DNA of 64,000 nucleotides from Marinifilaceae bacterium (GTDB lineage Bacteria; Bacteroidota; Bacteroidia; Bacteroidales; Marinifilaceae): NCBI GenBank assembly GCA_025210485.1, contig JAOARN010000151.1, positions 1 to 64,000 of the forward strand, read 5' to 3'. Shown piece by piece: positions 1 to 9,390 of this stretch (position 1 is its first letter; each line of letters starts with the position of its first letter). The notes under the pieces were generated by a model. It saw only the letters and a program-made list of their open reading frames with translations, ran no database searches and was not told where the DNA came from. The position numbers and the translations under genes were made by a program.

Positions 1-985
1 AAGCTTTTTTATTTAATCCGAAGTTTATTTTTGTTTCCTTTTTTCGGTTTCAGCGGCTTCCGCGGTTTTTTTTTAACCACGAACACCACGGATACCACGG
101 AAATTTTACTTGGATTTTTTCAGCGGTTTCTGCGACTTCCACGGTTTGTATTTTTTTAAACCACGAACATCACAAATACCACGGAAGCTTTTTTTATTTA
201 ATCCGAAGTTTATTTTTGTTTCCTTTTTTCGGTTTCAGCGGCTTCCGCGGTTTTTTTTTAACCACGAACACCACGGATACCACGGAAATTTTACTTGGAT
301 TTTTTCGGCGGTTTCAGCGGCCTCCGCGGTTTGTATTTTAATCACGGACATCACGAATACCACAGAAGCTATTATTATTTAATCCGAAGTTTATTTTTGT
401 TTCCTTTTGGCGGCTTCAGTGGCTTCAGTGGTTTGTTTTTCAACCACGGACAACACAGATACCACGGAAACTTTACTTGGATTTTTTCGGCGGTTTCAGC
501 GGCCTCCGCGGTTTGTATTTTAATCACGGACATCACGAATACCACAGAAGCTATTATTATTTAATCCGAAGTTTATTTTTGTTTCCTTTCGACGGTATCA
601 GCGGCTTCAGTGGTTTTGTTTTTTAACCACGGATACCGCAGATACCACGGAAATTTTACTTGGATTTTTTCGGCGGTTTCAGCGGTTTGTATTTTTTAAC
701 CACGAACATCACAAATACTACGGAAGCTATTATTATTTAATCCGAAGTTTATTTTTTATTCTATTTTCGGCGGTATCTGCGGCTTCAGCGGTTTGTATTT
801 TTTAACCACGGACACCACGGATATCAAGGAATTTTTATTTGGATTTCTTCAGCGGTTTCCATGGTTTGAATTTTTTTAAACCACGGACACCACAAATACC
901 ACGGAAGCTATTATTATTTAATCCTAAGTTTATTTTTTATTCTTTTTGGCGGTTTCAGCGGTTTGTTTTTTCATTTAAGAAAAAT
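1..985 (+). repeat. Noncoding tandem repeat array, period about 181 bp
   Basis: The anchor TAATCCGAAG (TAATCCTAAG in the last copy) recurs near 15, 199, 380, 562, 738 and 919, giving spacings of about 176-184 bp and a little over five copies. Each unit has two related halves built from ACCACGGA/ATACCACGGA stretches and TTCAGCGGCTTCCGCGG-like stretches. The period is mostly not a multiple of three and the short open frames shift between copies, so it does not look protein-coding. The array is cut by the left edge. An inverted relative lies at about 25.8-26.4 kb. Similar ACCACGGACACCACGGA-type repeats are, from memory, scattered in intergenic DNA of many environmental bacteria. Function is unknown. 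Confidence 0.9.
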
Positions 986-1091
986 CTGGTTAATTGTCAG
1001 CTTATAATCTATTTAATTAAATATATATGTTTTTTCTTGTAGGGGACATAATATTTTATTTAATTAGAAGAAATAAACAATCCACATAATT

Positions 1092-2141
1092 ATGAAGAGA
1101 TATCCATTACAAATATTTCGTTTTTTTTTATTACTCACACTATTCACTTCATGTGCTAGTCAAGTTGCTTTTGATTACCAGAAACTTTCAGCACCTAAAG
1201 TTTTTATCCCAGCTAAACTAAACAAAATATGCTTTATTGATAGGAATATGAATTTCCCTTCGGATTCAGTAATGAAATATTACAGCAAACTTGGAGTTAT
1301 CTTGAAAGATAATAAGAATTACAATCATACAATGGCTTTAAATTCGTATAAGGGATTTACAGACAATATAAAAGATTTTTTTGGAAGAGATAGCATTCGT
1401 TTTATTCAGCTTAAGCCTGAGCTATACGAAGAAGGCAAATACAGAGAATATAAGGCCATGGATTGGGCTACACTAAAGGATATTTGCCTAAAAAACAATT
1501 GCAATCTAGTTGTCTCTTTAGAGGATATTGCCATTTATAATGAATACAAAATAGAAGGATATGATACTAGATACGCCTCAACCAAGATTGATTATTTTGC
1601 AGTTTGGAGAATCTACAGTCCTTTCGAACAAAAATTAATACATGAGACCAAAGATGTAGATATTCTTTATCTAGAAAATGAAATAAACAGCCATAACAAT
1701 ACGAATAAATATTTCCCGAAAAGATCGGACTTAATGGCTGACGTATCATATAGTATAGGGGAAAAATTTGCTAAAAAAATTGCTCCTCAATGGCTTAAAG
1801 AAACAAGGTTTATTTTTACAAAAAATCAGAATTCAGACATTGCCTTAAACTATCTTAGGAATAATAAAACAGAAAAAGCTATTAAATATTATTTAAACGA
1901 ATTGAGACTATTAGATTCAAAAAACAAAAGAAACATTCATTTTCTGAATACTTGCTACAATCTCTCGGTAGCATATGAATACAATAGTGAATTCAAAAAA
2001 TCATTAGAATGGATTGAAAGATATAAGAATATGATTACTAATCCCACATCTCAAGATATCAAAACTATAAAGAAAAGAAAAGAAGAAATTAATCAATCAA
2101 TAACGAATAGGAAACTACTCGATTCCTTCTTTGGGAATTAA
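1092..2141 (+). CDS. Predicted lipoprotein, DUF6340-like, with C-terminal TPR-like helices
   Basis: This 349-residue protein starts with a lipoprotein signal peptide: basic start, hydrophobic run, then the lipobox LFTSC with the acylated Cys near residue 21. The N-terminal two thirds resemble Bacteroidota lipoproteins annotated as DUF6340 (recognised by pattern, not by search), including the stretch KICFIDRNMN. From about residue 250 it becomes helical and TPR-like (NYLRNNKTEKAIKYYLNEL, then NLSVAYEYNSEFKKSLEWI). It probably sits on a membrane as a binding or scaffold protein; no enzymatic motif is visible. It stands alone between the repeat array and a terminator shared with convergent fabG. 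Function unknown. Confidence 0.75.
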   Translation: MKRYPLQIFRFFLLLTLFTSCASQVAFDYQKLSAPKVFIPAKLNKICFIDRNMNFPSDSVMKYYSKLGVILKDNKNYNHTMALNSYKGFTDNIKDFFGRDSIRFIQLKPELYEEGKYREYKAMDWATLKDICLKNNCNLVVSLEDIAIYNEYKIEGYDTRYASTKIDYFAVWRIYSPFEQKLIHETKDVDILYLENEINSHNNTNKYFPKRSDLMADVSYSIGEKFAKKIAPQWLKETRFIFTKNQNSDIALNYLRNNKTEKAIKYYLNELRLLDSKNKRNIHFLNTCYNLSVAYEYNSEFKKSLEWIERYKNMITNPTSQDIKTIKKRKEEINQSITNRKLLDSFFGN

Positions 2142-2150
2142 AAAACACTA

Positions 2151-2188
2151 AAAAAGAGATATTTCTATATTTCGAAATATCTCTTTTT
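2151..2188. terminator. Bidirectional Rho-independent terminator
   Basis: A perfect stem GAGATATTTC / GAAATATCTC with an 8-nt loop is flanked by A-runs on the left and T-runs on the right. It sits between two convergent genes, the lipoprotein on plus and fabG on minus, and can serve both. Confidence 0.85.
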
Positions 2189-2237
2189 GCTCAATAATAA
2201 CAACTGTAATTATAGAGCTAAAATGGTCTATTACTTA

Positions 2238-2984
2238 TTACATTATCATACCACCACAAACACTTATAGTTTGTCCAGTAACATATGAAGATAAATCAGA
2301 AGCCAAGTATACGCAAGTATTAGCGATATCAATTGGAGTAGCACATCTTTTCAAAGGTATTTTGCTTTCCCAATCTTTTCTAACCTCTTCAGATAATTGA
2401 TCAGTCATTTCAGTAATAACAAAACCTGGAGCAACAGCATTAGAACGAATACCCCTTGATCCTAATTCTTTAGCTACAGATTTAGTAAAACCAATAATAC
2501 CAGCTTTAGAAGCAGCGTAATTAGCTTGACCAGCATTACCACTAACACCCACAACCGAGCTCATGTTGATAATAGAACCAGAACGCTGTTTTAGCATTGT
2601 TCTTTGGATAGCTTTAGTAAAATTAAATACAGATTTTAAGTTCACATTAATAACTGCATCCCATTGCTCTTCGCTCATTCTCATAAGAAGAGTATCTTTA
2701 GTGATACCAGCATTATTAACAAGAATATCAACTCTACCAAACTCTTTTACAATTTCATTTACTACCTTATCGGTATCTGCAAATTTACTAGCATCAGAAG
2801 CATAAGCTTTAACTTTAACTCCAAATTCAGCCAATTCAGCTTCAGTAGCTTTAGTTTGCTCATTGTAGAATAAATCAGTAAAAGCAATATTAGCGCCTTG
2901 TTTGGCAAATTCGATTGCTACAGTTTTACCAATACCTCTTGAGGCTCCAGTTATAATTGCCGTTTTTCCTTCTAATAATTTCAT
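2238..2984 (-). CDS. fabG: 3-oxoacyl-[acyl-carrier-protein] reductase FabG
   Basis: A 248-residue short-chain dehydrogenase that reduces 3-oxoacyl-ACP with NADPH in the fatty acid elongation cycle in the cytoplasm. The cofactor motif GASRGIG is at residues 13-19 and NNAG at about 90-93. The catalytic Ser143, Tyr156 and Lys160 lie in MSSVVG and NYAASK. The C-terminal GQTISVCGGMIM is a slight variant of the usual VDGGM ending. The length is normal for FabG. It is monocistronic here, not in a fab cluster, so a different acyl or sugar substrate cannot be excluded, although overall similarity to FabG is strong. Confidence 0.92.
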   Translation of the reverse strand: MKLLEGKTAIITGASRGIGKTVAIEFAKQGANIAFTDLFYNEQTKATEAELAEFGVKVKAYASDASKFADTDKVVNEIVKEFGRVDILVNNAGITKDTLLMRMSEEQWDAVINVNLKSVFNFTKAIQRTMLKQRSGSIINMSSVVGVSGNAGQANYAASKAGIIGFTKSVAKELGSRGIRSNAVAPGFVITEMTDQLSEEVRKDWESKIPLKRCATPIDIANTCVYLASDLSSYVTGQTISVCGGMIM

Positions 2985-3429
2985 TTCTTAAATATTTTGT
3001 TTCTATTGCAAGATTTTATCTATTATTCCCAAATCTTTGTTAATAAATCGGGCTATAACAGCTAGATAAAATCTATTATAACTTAATCCCGAAAGGCTTA
3101 ATTGATGCCTATTACAGGATTATAGTTGACTATATTTTAGACCGTATATACTTGTATTATATTTCTTATCAAATATATAAGATAAAACTTAATCGTGTTT
3201 ATTTCGGTGACAAATATAAAAATTTTATACGCTTTTTACCATTTGGATTTTAATTTCAAATACATTCACATTTTATAAACACATAAAAAAAATTCATAAA
3301 TAACAGATTAACAATAATCTAATCAATAAATATTTTTTAACTCATATAAAAAGATAGCTTCGAAGAATAAAAATATAACATAAACCATTTTTACATTATC
3401 CAAATCGTTTAACATATATTAAAACAGCC
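2985..3429. other. Intergenic region upstream of fabG, with a long-range inverted repeat
   Basis: No gene is seen in these 445 bp. An 11-bp perfect inverted repeat, AGATTTTATCT (3011-3021) and AGATAAAATCT (3064-3074), could form a hairpin in the fabG 5' region. The remainder is very AT-rich and probably holds the fabG promoter and the end of the proC transcript. No clear terminator for proC was found. Confidence 0.4.
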
Positions 3430-4218
3430 TTACTTTATCTCATCAAATGATTTTGTGATACCCTTTATCAGAGCTGAACTAAAACCATTATGTTCCATCT
3501 CATTTAAACCCGCAATAGTGCAACCTTTAGGTGTTGTAACTTTATCTATCTCATATTCTGGATGCTGATTGCGTTGAATCAATAGCTCGGCTGCACCTTT
3601 AACCGTTTGTGTAACAATTTTATTTGCAGTTTTGGCATCAAATCCGATTTGTATTCCACCTTGGGTCATAGCTCTCATAAACCTCAGGACATATGCGATA
3701 CCACAAGCACCCAACACCGTTGCCGAATCCATTAATCTTTCGTCAATCACAATAGTACTTCCAATTGCATTAAAGCAAGATTCGACTAATTTTATTATCT
3801 CATCGTTCTCGGTATTGGTAGAAATACAGCTCATAGACATACCTACATCAGCCGAAGTGTTTGGCATAACTCTAAATAAAGGAAGTTCATGACCAACAAC
3901 TTCTTCAAAATCCCCAATACTTACACCACTTGCAACCGAAATTAAAATATGGCGTTTAGGATCAAAATGCTGCTTTAAGCTTTCAAGTTCAAGCAAAATA
4001 TTATATGGTTTTAGAGCCATTATAATTATATCTGAATCCTGTATTGCCTTTTCATTATTTGAGGAATATCTTATTCCATCTTTAATGCATTCCTCTGTTA
4101 CACTTCTTTTGGTTGCTATTATATTATCTACTGGTACAATATTTGCGTCAACAAGACCATTTAATATTGATTTACCCAAATTTCCACAACCTATTATAGC
4201 AATTTTCTTTTCTATCAT
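3430..4218 (-). CDS. proC: Pyrroline-5-carboxylate reductase
   Basis: ProC reduces 1-pyrroline-5-carboxylate to proline with NAD(P)H, the last step of proline synthesis. The N-terminal Rossmann motif IGCGNLGKS is clear. The family motif MPNTSADVGMS and the C-terminal helical dimerisation segment around VLGACGIAYVLRFMRAMTQ are present. The open frame begins eight codons earlier at 4242, but the Met at 4218 (MIEKKIAIIGCG) gives the normal 262-residue length with the beta strand right at the N-terminus, so I chose it. It is single and divergent from tamL. Confidence 0.9.
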   Translation of the reverse strand: MIEKKIAIIGCGNLGKSILNGLVDANIVPVDNIIATKRSVTEECIKDGIRYSSNNEKAIQDSDIIIMALKPYNILLELESLKQHFDPKRHILISVASGVSIGDFEEVVGHELPLFRVMPNTSADVGMSMSCISTNTENDEIIKLVESCFNAIGSTIVIDERLMDSATVLGACGIAYVLRFMRAMTQGGIQIGFDAKTANKIVTQTVKGAAELLIQRNQHPEYEIDKVTTPKGCTIAGLNEMEHNGFSSALIKGITKSFDEIK

Positions 4219-4465
4219 TGGTTCGTTGATTTTTTTTTGCAAAGGTGGAATAAAACATTATTATTCCAAACCATTATTCAAATAATACTATTAAAGATTT
4301 AGTTTATCGATAGTGTGTTTTCCATACAAAACTCATTATGTTCGACTTACAATCTATCTTTAGATATTAATTTTATAAATTTACAGGCATCTAAATTAAA
4401 AATATACACATAAGTGGATTTAGATTATTAATTCAAACAAAAGTTAAACTTAATAAAACGATCAA

Positions 4466-4502
4466 TTTGTTGAATTCAAATCTGTATGATTTATTATATT
4501 TG
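4466..4502 (+). promoter_or_regulatory. Candidate Bacteroidota promoter for tamL
   Basis: TATATTTG at 4495-4502 fits the Bacteroidota -7 consensus TAnnTTTG. A TTTGTTG stretch at 4466-4472 lies at roughly the right distance for the -33 TTTG element, slightly long. Transcription would start near 4509, about 90 nt before the TTG start codon. Sequence match only. Confidence 0.4.
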
Positions 4503-4600
4503 TATCAAGTCTTTATCGGATGAATTATACACATACTAAATAATACCGATATTAGATTTACTATATGCTAAAATCTAATATTGAAACAAAACATAATTAA

Positions 4601-6964
4601 TTGAAATCACTACCATCAAAATATATACGAAATTTAGTTCTAATTTTTTCTCTTTTTATTTTTTGGAACTGCTCCACAACCAAATTTGTAAAAGAGGATG
4701 AATATTTACTAAATAAATTAAAATTAGACTTAGATAATAAAAAGCTTTCGAGTGGAAAATACGAAAAGCTGATACTACAAAAGCCTAATCTTAGAATACT
4801 AGGTATGTGGCGTTTTCATCTCGGACTATATAATCTTGCTGGAAAGAACGAAAAAAAAGGAATAAATAAATGGCTTCATCGAATAGGTGAAAAACCTGTA
4901 ATATACAATCCTACATATGTTAAGCTAACAAAACGACAACTTAATTTACAATTACAGAAAGATGGTTATTTTGATGTTGAAATTTCGGACACTCTAGAAT
5001 TGAGAAGAAAAAAAGCCAAACTCACCTATTTCATTAAAGCTAAGCAGGCATATCTTTACGATAAAATATACTATGATCCATATGTGCTTCAAGGTAATTT
5101 TCTTACTTTGCCTGAAATACACAAACAAGTAAATGACAGCAGCGCTGTCCGCAAATATATAATTAGGGATACCATTAACTCTCTTCTAAAATCAGGAGCA
5201 ATAGTAGACTCTGAAGTTCTAGATAAAGAGAGAATCAGAATAACAAAGATGCTTAAAAATAAAGGCTATTTTTATTTTTCGAAATCACATATTCATTTTC
5301 ATATGGATAGTATTGATAAAAAGAATAAAATAGACCTATTTGTAGGTTTAAGATCATCTGGCGACAAAAGGTATTTAAAAAAATGTGTGATATCTAGCAT
5401 AAGCATAAATACTGAACATAAAAATAAACTAAGTATTAAGAACGAAGACGAATACTTAAATAGTGTGGATAGTATTTTGTACAAAGATTACAAATTTATC
5501 TACTTAAATAAACTAAAACTTAATCCTGATGTAATTTTATCAAGCCTGAAAATTAAAAAATCACAGACTTATAAACTTCAAAATATTGAGCAAACATATA
5601 AGAGATTACAACAATTAGAACAATTTAAATATATAAACATAAAATTTTTCCCAAGAAAGGACAATCCTTATCAGTTGGATTGCAAAATATACTTAACACC
5701 TCTTGAAAAACAATTTTATTCGGTTGAATTTGAAGGCACCAACAGGTCTGGAAACATAGGGTTTGCAGGTAATCTTAACTATCAACATAAAAATGTATTT
5801 AAAGGAGCCGAAATCTTAGATTTGAAATTTTCGCTTGCTAAGGAAACAGTTAAAGCAAGCGAGAACACTAATTTCAATTCTAGTGAAGCTGGTATAGAAG
5901 CAAAACTTAATATTCCTAAATTCTTAATGCCAATATTTACAGCAGAAAAATTTAGAGAAAAATATAATCCGAAAACTAGTATCAGATTTGCCTATAACTT
6001 TCAGAAAAGACCTGACTATACTCGTACTATAGCCGATGCTAGTTTTGGTTACAATTGGAAATCTAAAAAATATTTAAAACACACACTTAATCTGATTCAG
6101 CTTAATTATGTTGTAGTGAAAGAGATGAGTGATAATTTTCTGGAATCATTGAAAAATCTATATATCCAAAATTCATTTACAAATCACCTTATTGCCACTA
6201 GTAAATATTCAATAGTATACAATAATCAAAATATAAATAAAATTCAGAATTCTAAATATTTTAGCTTCAATATAGAATCAGCAGGTAATAGTCTGAATTT
6301 ATTCAATTCTGTTTTGAACTCCACAAAAAAAGCGGATTATGATTCGGAAGGTAAATTGGAAGGTAAATACCACGATTTACTAGGTGTTAGATATGCGCAA
6401 TATATGAAATTTGATTGTGAGTACAGATATCACCACTATATCAATAAGGCAAATAGTTTTGTTTATCGCATATTTTTAGGAATCGGTTATCCTTACGGCA
6501 ATTTAAAGGTATTGCCATTCGAAAAAAGTTATTTTTCAGGAGGTGCAAATGGTATCCGAGCTTGGCAGGTTCGTTCCCTAGGTCCTGGGTCATATAAACA
6601 AACAGATACTGATTTGCCAAATAATTCGTCAGATGTAAAATTTGAAACTAATATAGAATATAGATACAAACTTATATGGGCTTTAGAAGGAGCATTTTTT
6701 CTAGATGCTGGGAATATATGGTCGATATCTCAAAAAGATAATAGAGAAGGTGCAAGCTTTGAAATTTCGAATTTTCACAAAGAAATAGCCATAGGAACAG
6801 GATTTGGCACTAGGGTTGATTTAAATTTCATTTTGTTCAGATTGGACTTTGGTATAAAACTAAGAGATCCATCACGAGCTCCTGGAGAGAGGTGGATAAT
6901 TGGAGAACGAAAATTTAAATTAAATCAAATGATAACCAATATTGCCATAGGATATCCATTCTAA
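4601..6964 (+). CDS. tamL: TamL-type outer-membrane lipoprotein, BamA/TamA (Omp85) family
   Basis: A 787-residue Omp85 protein that is also a lipoprotein: the hydrophobic segment ends in the lipobox FWNCS (Cys at about residue 25), the hallmark of Bacteroidota TamL. The next stretch (KEDEYLLNKLKLDL, then KPNLRILGMWRFHLGLY) matches TamL N-termini. POTRA-like domains occupy roughly residues 30-370, followed by a 16-strand-type barrel with Omp85-like motifs such as SYFSGGANGIRAWQVRSLGPG near 645-665. The start codon is TTG. It is immediately preceded in frame by TAA (4598-4600), and the first internal Met would remove the signal peptide, so TTG is the only sensible start. It should help insert or fold outer-membrane proteins together with TamB, which is usually adjacent but is absent here. 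Confidence 0.82.
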   Translation: MKSLPSKYIRNLVLIFSLFIFWNCSTTKFVKEDEYLLNKLKLDLDNKKLSSGKYEKLILQKPNLRILGMWRFHLGLYNLAGKNEKKGINKWLHRIGEKPVIYNPTYVKLTKRQLNLQLQKDGYFDVEISDTLELRRKKAKLTYFIKAKQAYLYDKIYYDPYVLQGNFLTLPEIHKQVNDSSAVRKYIIRDTINSLLKSGAIVDSEVLDKERIRITKMLKNKGYFYFSKSHIHFHMDSIDKKNKIDLFVGLRSSGDKRYLKKCVISSISINTEHKNKLSIKNEDEYLNSVDSILYKDYKFIYLNKLKLNPDVILSSLKIKKSQTYKLQNIEQTYKRLQQLEQFKYINIKFFPRKDNPYQLDCKIYLTPLEKQFYSVEFEGTNRSGNIGFAGNLNYQHKNVFKGAEILDLKFSLAKETVKASENTNFNSSEAGIEAKLNIPKFLMPIFTAEKFREKYNPKTSIRFAYNFQKRPDYTRTIADASFGYNWKSKKYLKHTLNLIQLNYVVVKEMSDNFLESLKNLYIQNSFTNHLIATSKYSIVYNNQNINKIQNSKYFSFNIESAGNSLNLFNSVLNSTKKADYDSEGKLEGKYHDLLGVRYAQYMKFDCEYRYHHYINKANSFVYRIFLGIGYPYGNLKVLPFEKSYFSGGANGIRAWQVRSLGPGSYKQTDTDLPNNSSDVKFETNIEYRYKLIWALEGAFFLDAGNIWSISQKDNREGASFEISNFHKEIAIGTGFGTRVDLNFILFRLDFGIKLRDPSRAPGERWIIGERKFKLNQMITNIAIGYPF

Positions 6965-7120
6965 ATTTTAATAATTGATAATTCTATTGTTGTTAATCAA
7001 AGCTTGACAAATTGGATAAATAGTATAATACGAATTGACAACAAGCAAAAAGAGAAACTGCCCAATGTGTTAACTTGAGAATAACTCTCAATTTAATGCA
7101 ATATTTCTCAATAAAATTTA

Positions 7121-7128
7121 TATTTTTG
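7121..7128 (+). promoter_or_regulatory. Candidate promoter -7 element for the rloAB pair
   Basis: TATTTTTG matches the Bacteroidota -7 consensus TAnnTTTG and lies 34 bp before the ATG of the ATPase gene. No convincing -33 TTTG was found upstream. If real, the defence pair has its own promoter and does not depend on tamL transcription. Confidence 0.35.
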
Positions 7129-7161
7129 TGTTATAATTGAGGAATATTTGATATTAATGAC

Positions 7162-8412
7162 ATGATTATAGAATTTACAGTTGGAAATTTTCTTTCTTTT
7201 AAAAAGAAACGAACTTTAAAATTTAAAGCTTCAGGAATTAGTGAATTACCTAACAATGTTTTTAAAGTAGGAAGTTATAAGCTAATAAAGAGTGGAGTAA
7301 TCTATGGTGCGAACTCAAGTGGCAAGAGTAACTTGATTAAAGCTATAGACAGAATGAGAGATGTAGTTTTAAATTCCGTTAGATTAAATGACAATGAAGA
7401 ACTTGATTTTTCCCCTTTTTTATTGTCGAATACAGAAGAAGAGCCTACGTATTTTGAAGTTGATTTTCTCATTGGTATGAAAAAATACCGATATGGTTTC
7501 GAATATAATCTGAATGAGATAATTTCTGAGTGGTTATTTATTAAAGAAGGTCGTAAAGAAGAAATTCCTTATTTTATTAGAACAGAAGAAGGAATTGGTG
7601 TATCAGAAGTATTTGAAGAAGGAATTGATAAAGAAAAAGCCACTAATAATAATCGCTTATTTATTTCATTAGTGGCTCAGTTAGGGGGTGAGATTTCAAA
7701 AAGCATACTTGAATGGTTTAAAAGCTATAATGTAATTTCAGGAATCGACCATAAGGATTATACAGGATTTACACTAAAGATGCTACACCAGAAAATTGAT
7801 GGATGTCAACAATCACAAGAACTTTATCAGAGACTTCAGTTAGGCTTTAAAGGTGTTGATATTGCAGAAAAAGAATTTGATGCTAGTTCTGTTCCAACTA
7901 GCCTTCCTGATAGCTTAAGGAAAAAACTAGAAGGAAAAACCGTTGTAACAATTAATACTATTCATAATAAATATGATGATTTAGGTAATATTATTGGTTC
8001 TCATCCTTTTGAAAAAGAAAATCAAGAATCTGAAGGAACAAAAAAGGTAATTGATTTGTCTGGCCCTATTTTTGACACATTATTATCAGGTAGAATGTTG
8101 ATTATTGATGAGTTGGATGCAAAACTTCATCCATTAATAACAACACAATTGATAAAGCTTTTCAATAATACTGAAACAAATCCCAATAATGCTCAATTGT
8201 TTTTTGCAACACATGATACAAATCTTTTAAGTTCAAAGCTATTTAGAAGAGACCAAATTTGGTTCGCAGAAAAGGATGAAGTGGAACAAACTGATATTTA
8301 TAGTATGTCCAACATAACTTTGCCAGATGGTTCTAAAGTTAGAAACGACAGTAATTTGGAGAGGAATTATATAAGGGGGCGATATGGAGCTATACCTTTT
8401 TTAACATATTAA
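7162..8412 (+). CDS. RloA/AbiLi-like AAA family ATPase, defence component
   Basis: A 416-residue ABC/SMC-like AAA ATPase of the AAA_15/AAA_21 type. Walker A GANSSGKS is at residues 49-56. A signature-like segment SEGTKK lies near 293-298. Walker B RMLIIDELDAKLHP is near 312-325, followed by the FFATHDTNLLSS switch histidine segment. The N-terminus (EFTVGNFLSFKKKRTLKF) is the typical opening of this family. It is 11 bp upstream of an RloB-like TOPRIM-type protein. Such pairs are known as RloA-RloB near type I restriction loci and as AbiLi-AbiLii in phage abortive infection. By analogy with OLD and PARIS systems, the ATPase likely senses phage and licenses the partner nuclease. The role is inferred from family and pairing. 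Confidence 0.85.
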   Translation: MIIEFTVGNFLSFKKKRTLKFKASGISELPNNVFKVGSYKLIKSGVIYGANSSGKSNLIKAIDRMRDVVLNSVRLNDNEELDFSPFLLSNTEEEPTYFEVDFLIGMKKYRYGFEYNLNEIISEWLFIKEGRKEEIPYFIRTEEGIGVSEVFEEGIDKEKATNNNRLFISLVAQLGGEISKSILEWFKSYNVISGIDHKDYTGFTLKMLHQKIDGCQQSQELYQRLQLGFKGVDIAEKEFDASSVPTSLPDSLRKKLEGKTVVTINTIHNKYDDLGNIIGSHPFEKENQESEGTKKVIDLSGPIFDTLLSGRMLIIDELDAKLHPLITTQLIKLFNNTETNPNNAQLFFATHDTNLLSSKLFRRDQIWFAEKDEVEQTDIYSMSNITLPDGSKVRNDSNLERNYIRGRYGAIPFLTY

Positions 8413-8423
8413 AAAGATAACCT

Positions 8424-9140
8424 ATGGCTCGCACTATAAAAATTGATAATGCTTTAAAGAAGCGTTTTGCTAAACAAAAAGAAAAAGAAGAAAAGGAACA
8501 GAAAAAAGAAATCAAAGTTTACTTTCTAATCGTTTGTGAAGGAGCAAAAACGGAACCGAATTATTTCAAATCATTTCCTTTTAAAATTGGTCGATATGTT
8601 TATGACTTATCCTTTGGAGGAGGTGGCATAAATACCAAGAAAGTTGTGGAAAAAGCAATCGAGTTAAGAGATAACTCTCCTCAAAAGTATGACCGTGTTT
8701 GGGCTGTATTCGATAAAGATAGCTTCCCTTCTACTCAATTCAACGGAGCTATTCAAAAAGCAAAAGCTCATGGAGTTCATTGTGCATGGAGCAATGAAGC
8801 CTTTGAATTATGGTATTTACTACATTTTCAATATCGAAATACTCCAATGTCAAGAGGTGATTACAGCAAGACTATTGAAAAATCCCTAAATAACTTAATT
8901 AAATCAGGTAAAAAATTTAAGTATCAAAAGAATAGTCGTGAGATGTATGCAGTCTTGGAAAAATATGGAGACCAATCTCAAGCAACTAATTGGGCTAAAA
9001 GTTTAATATCACAACATAACTCTAAGGATTTCTCAAAACATAACCCTTGTACTACTGTTTACAAACTCGTTGAAGAGCTTAATGGTAAGTCTCAAAAATT
9101 GAATGATGAGATAATGCAAAAAATGAAGACTGGGAAGTAA
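8424..9140 (+). CDS. RloB/AbiLii-like protein with a TOPRIM-type nuclease fold
   Basis: A 238-residue RloB-family protein. After a lysine/glutamate-rich N-terminal helix (residues 11-30) comes VYFLIVCEGAKTEPNYF, placing an acidic residue (Glu39) at the end of strand one. FDKDS gives Asp97 and Asp99, and SNEAFELWYLLHF (about 123-135) is the family signature. An E...DxD arrangement is what a metal-dependent TOPRIM catalytic core needs. It is probably the effector of the pair, cutting or nicking nucleic acid when the RloA-like ATPase is triggered. Co-transcription is implied by the 11-bp gap. No methylase or restriction subunit is nearby, so it acts as a stand-alone pair. The substrate is unknown. 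Confidence 0.82.
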   Translation: MARTIKIDNALKKRFAKQKEKEEKEQKKEIKVYFLIVCEGAKTEPNYFKSFPFKIGRYVYDLSFGGGGINTKKVVEKAIELRDNSPQKYDRVWAVFDKDSFPSTQFNGAIQKAKAHGVHCAWSNEAFELWYLLHFQYRNTPMSRGDYSKTIEKSLNNLIKSGKKFKYQKNSREMYAVLEKYGDQSQATNWAKSLISQHNSKDFSKHNPCTTVYKLVEELNGKSQKLNDEIMQKMKTGK

Positions 9141-9157
9141 TGGCAGTTGCCACACAT

Positions 9158-9390
9158 GCACTAATAAGGCATGGGCAAGTAAGTGCTAAACTAGAAATTT
9201 TGAACATTAAACAAACACCGCCAAATCTGAGATTTATGAATACTATTTTATTTTAAGGTATTCATGAGCTAAAAGTTGACGGCGTAATATAAATGAAAAA
9301 ACGGTATCAAATCGCAAATTTGGCTCAGTGCAAAACTTAGAGTTCATCTCCTTTAATTTGCCCACGCCTCATAGTGCTAAGCCGTTAAAC
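9158..9390. repeat. Long structured imperfect inverted repeat directly after rloB
   Basis: The outer arms 9158-9180 and 9355-9377 pair with few mismatches (GGCATGGGCAAGT opposite a GGCGTGGGCAAAT complement). Inner arms also pair: GCCAAATCTGAGATTT (9220-9235) with the complement of 9309-9324, and a hairpin ATGAATAC (9236-9243) / GTATTCAT (9258-9265). The whole stretch could fold as a branched structure on one strand. It ends in GCCGTTAAAC (9381-9390), whose GTTAAAC fits the integron core consensus GTTRRRY. At over 200 bp it is longer than classical attC sites, so attC-like identity is only a hypothesis. It starts 17 bp after the rloB stop codon. Confidence 0.75.

Noticed and set aside
1-985. 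CRISPR array
   Set aside because: Units are far too long, spacers do not differ as unique inserts, and no cas genes are present.
110-1042. Short open frames on plus in the repeat array
   Set aside because: They translate the tandem repeat in changing frames, with a period mostly not divisible by three and no start or RBS context.
9158-9390. Classical integron attC site
   Set aside because: Length is above the usual attC range, no integrase is in the window and only one core-like end is clear. Kept as a structured repeat.
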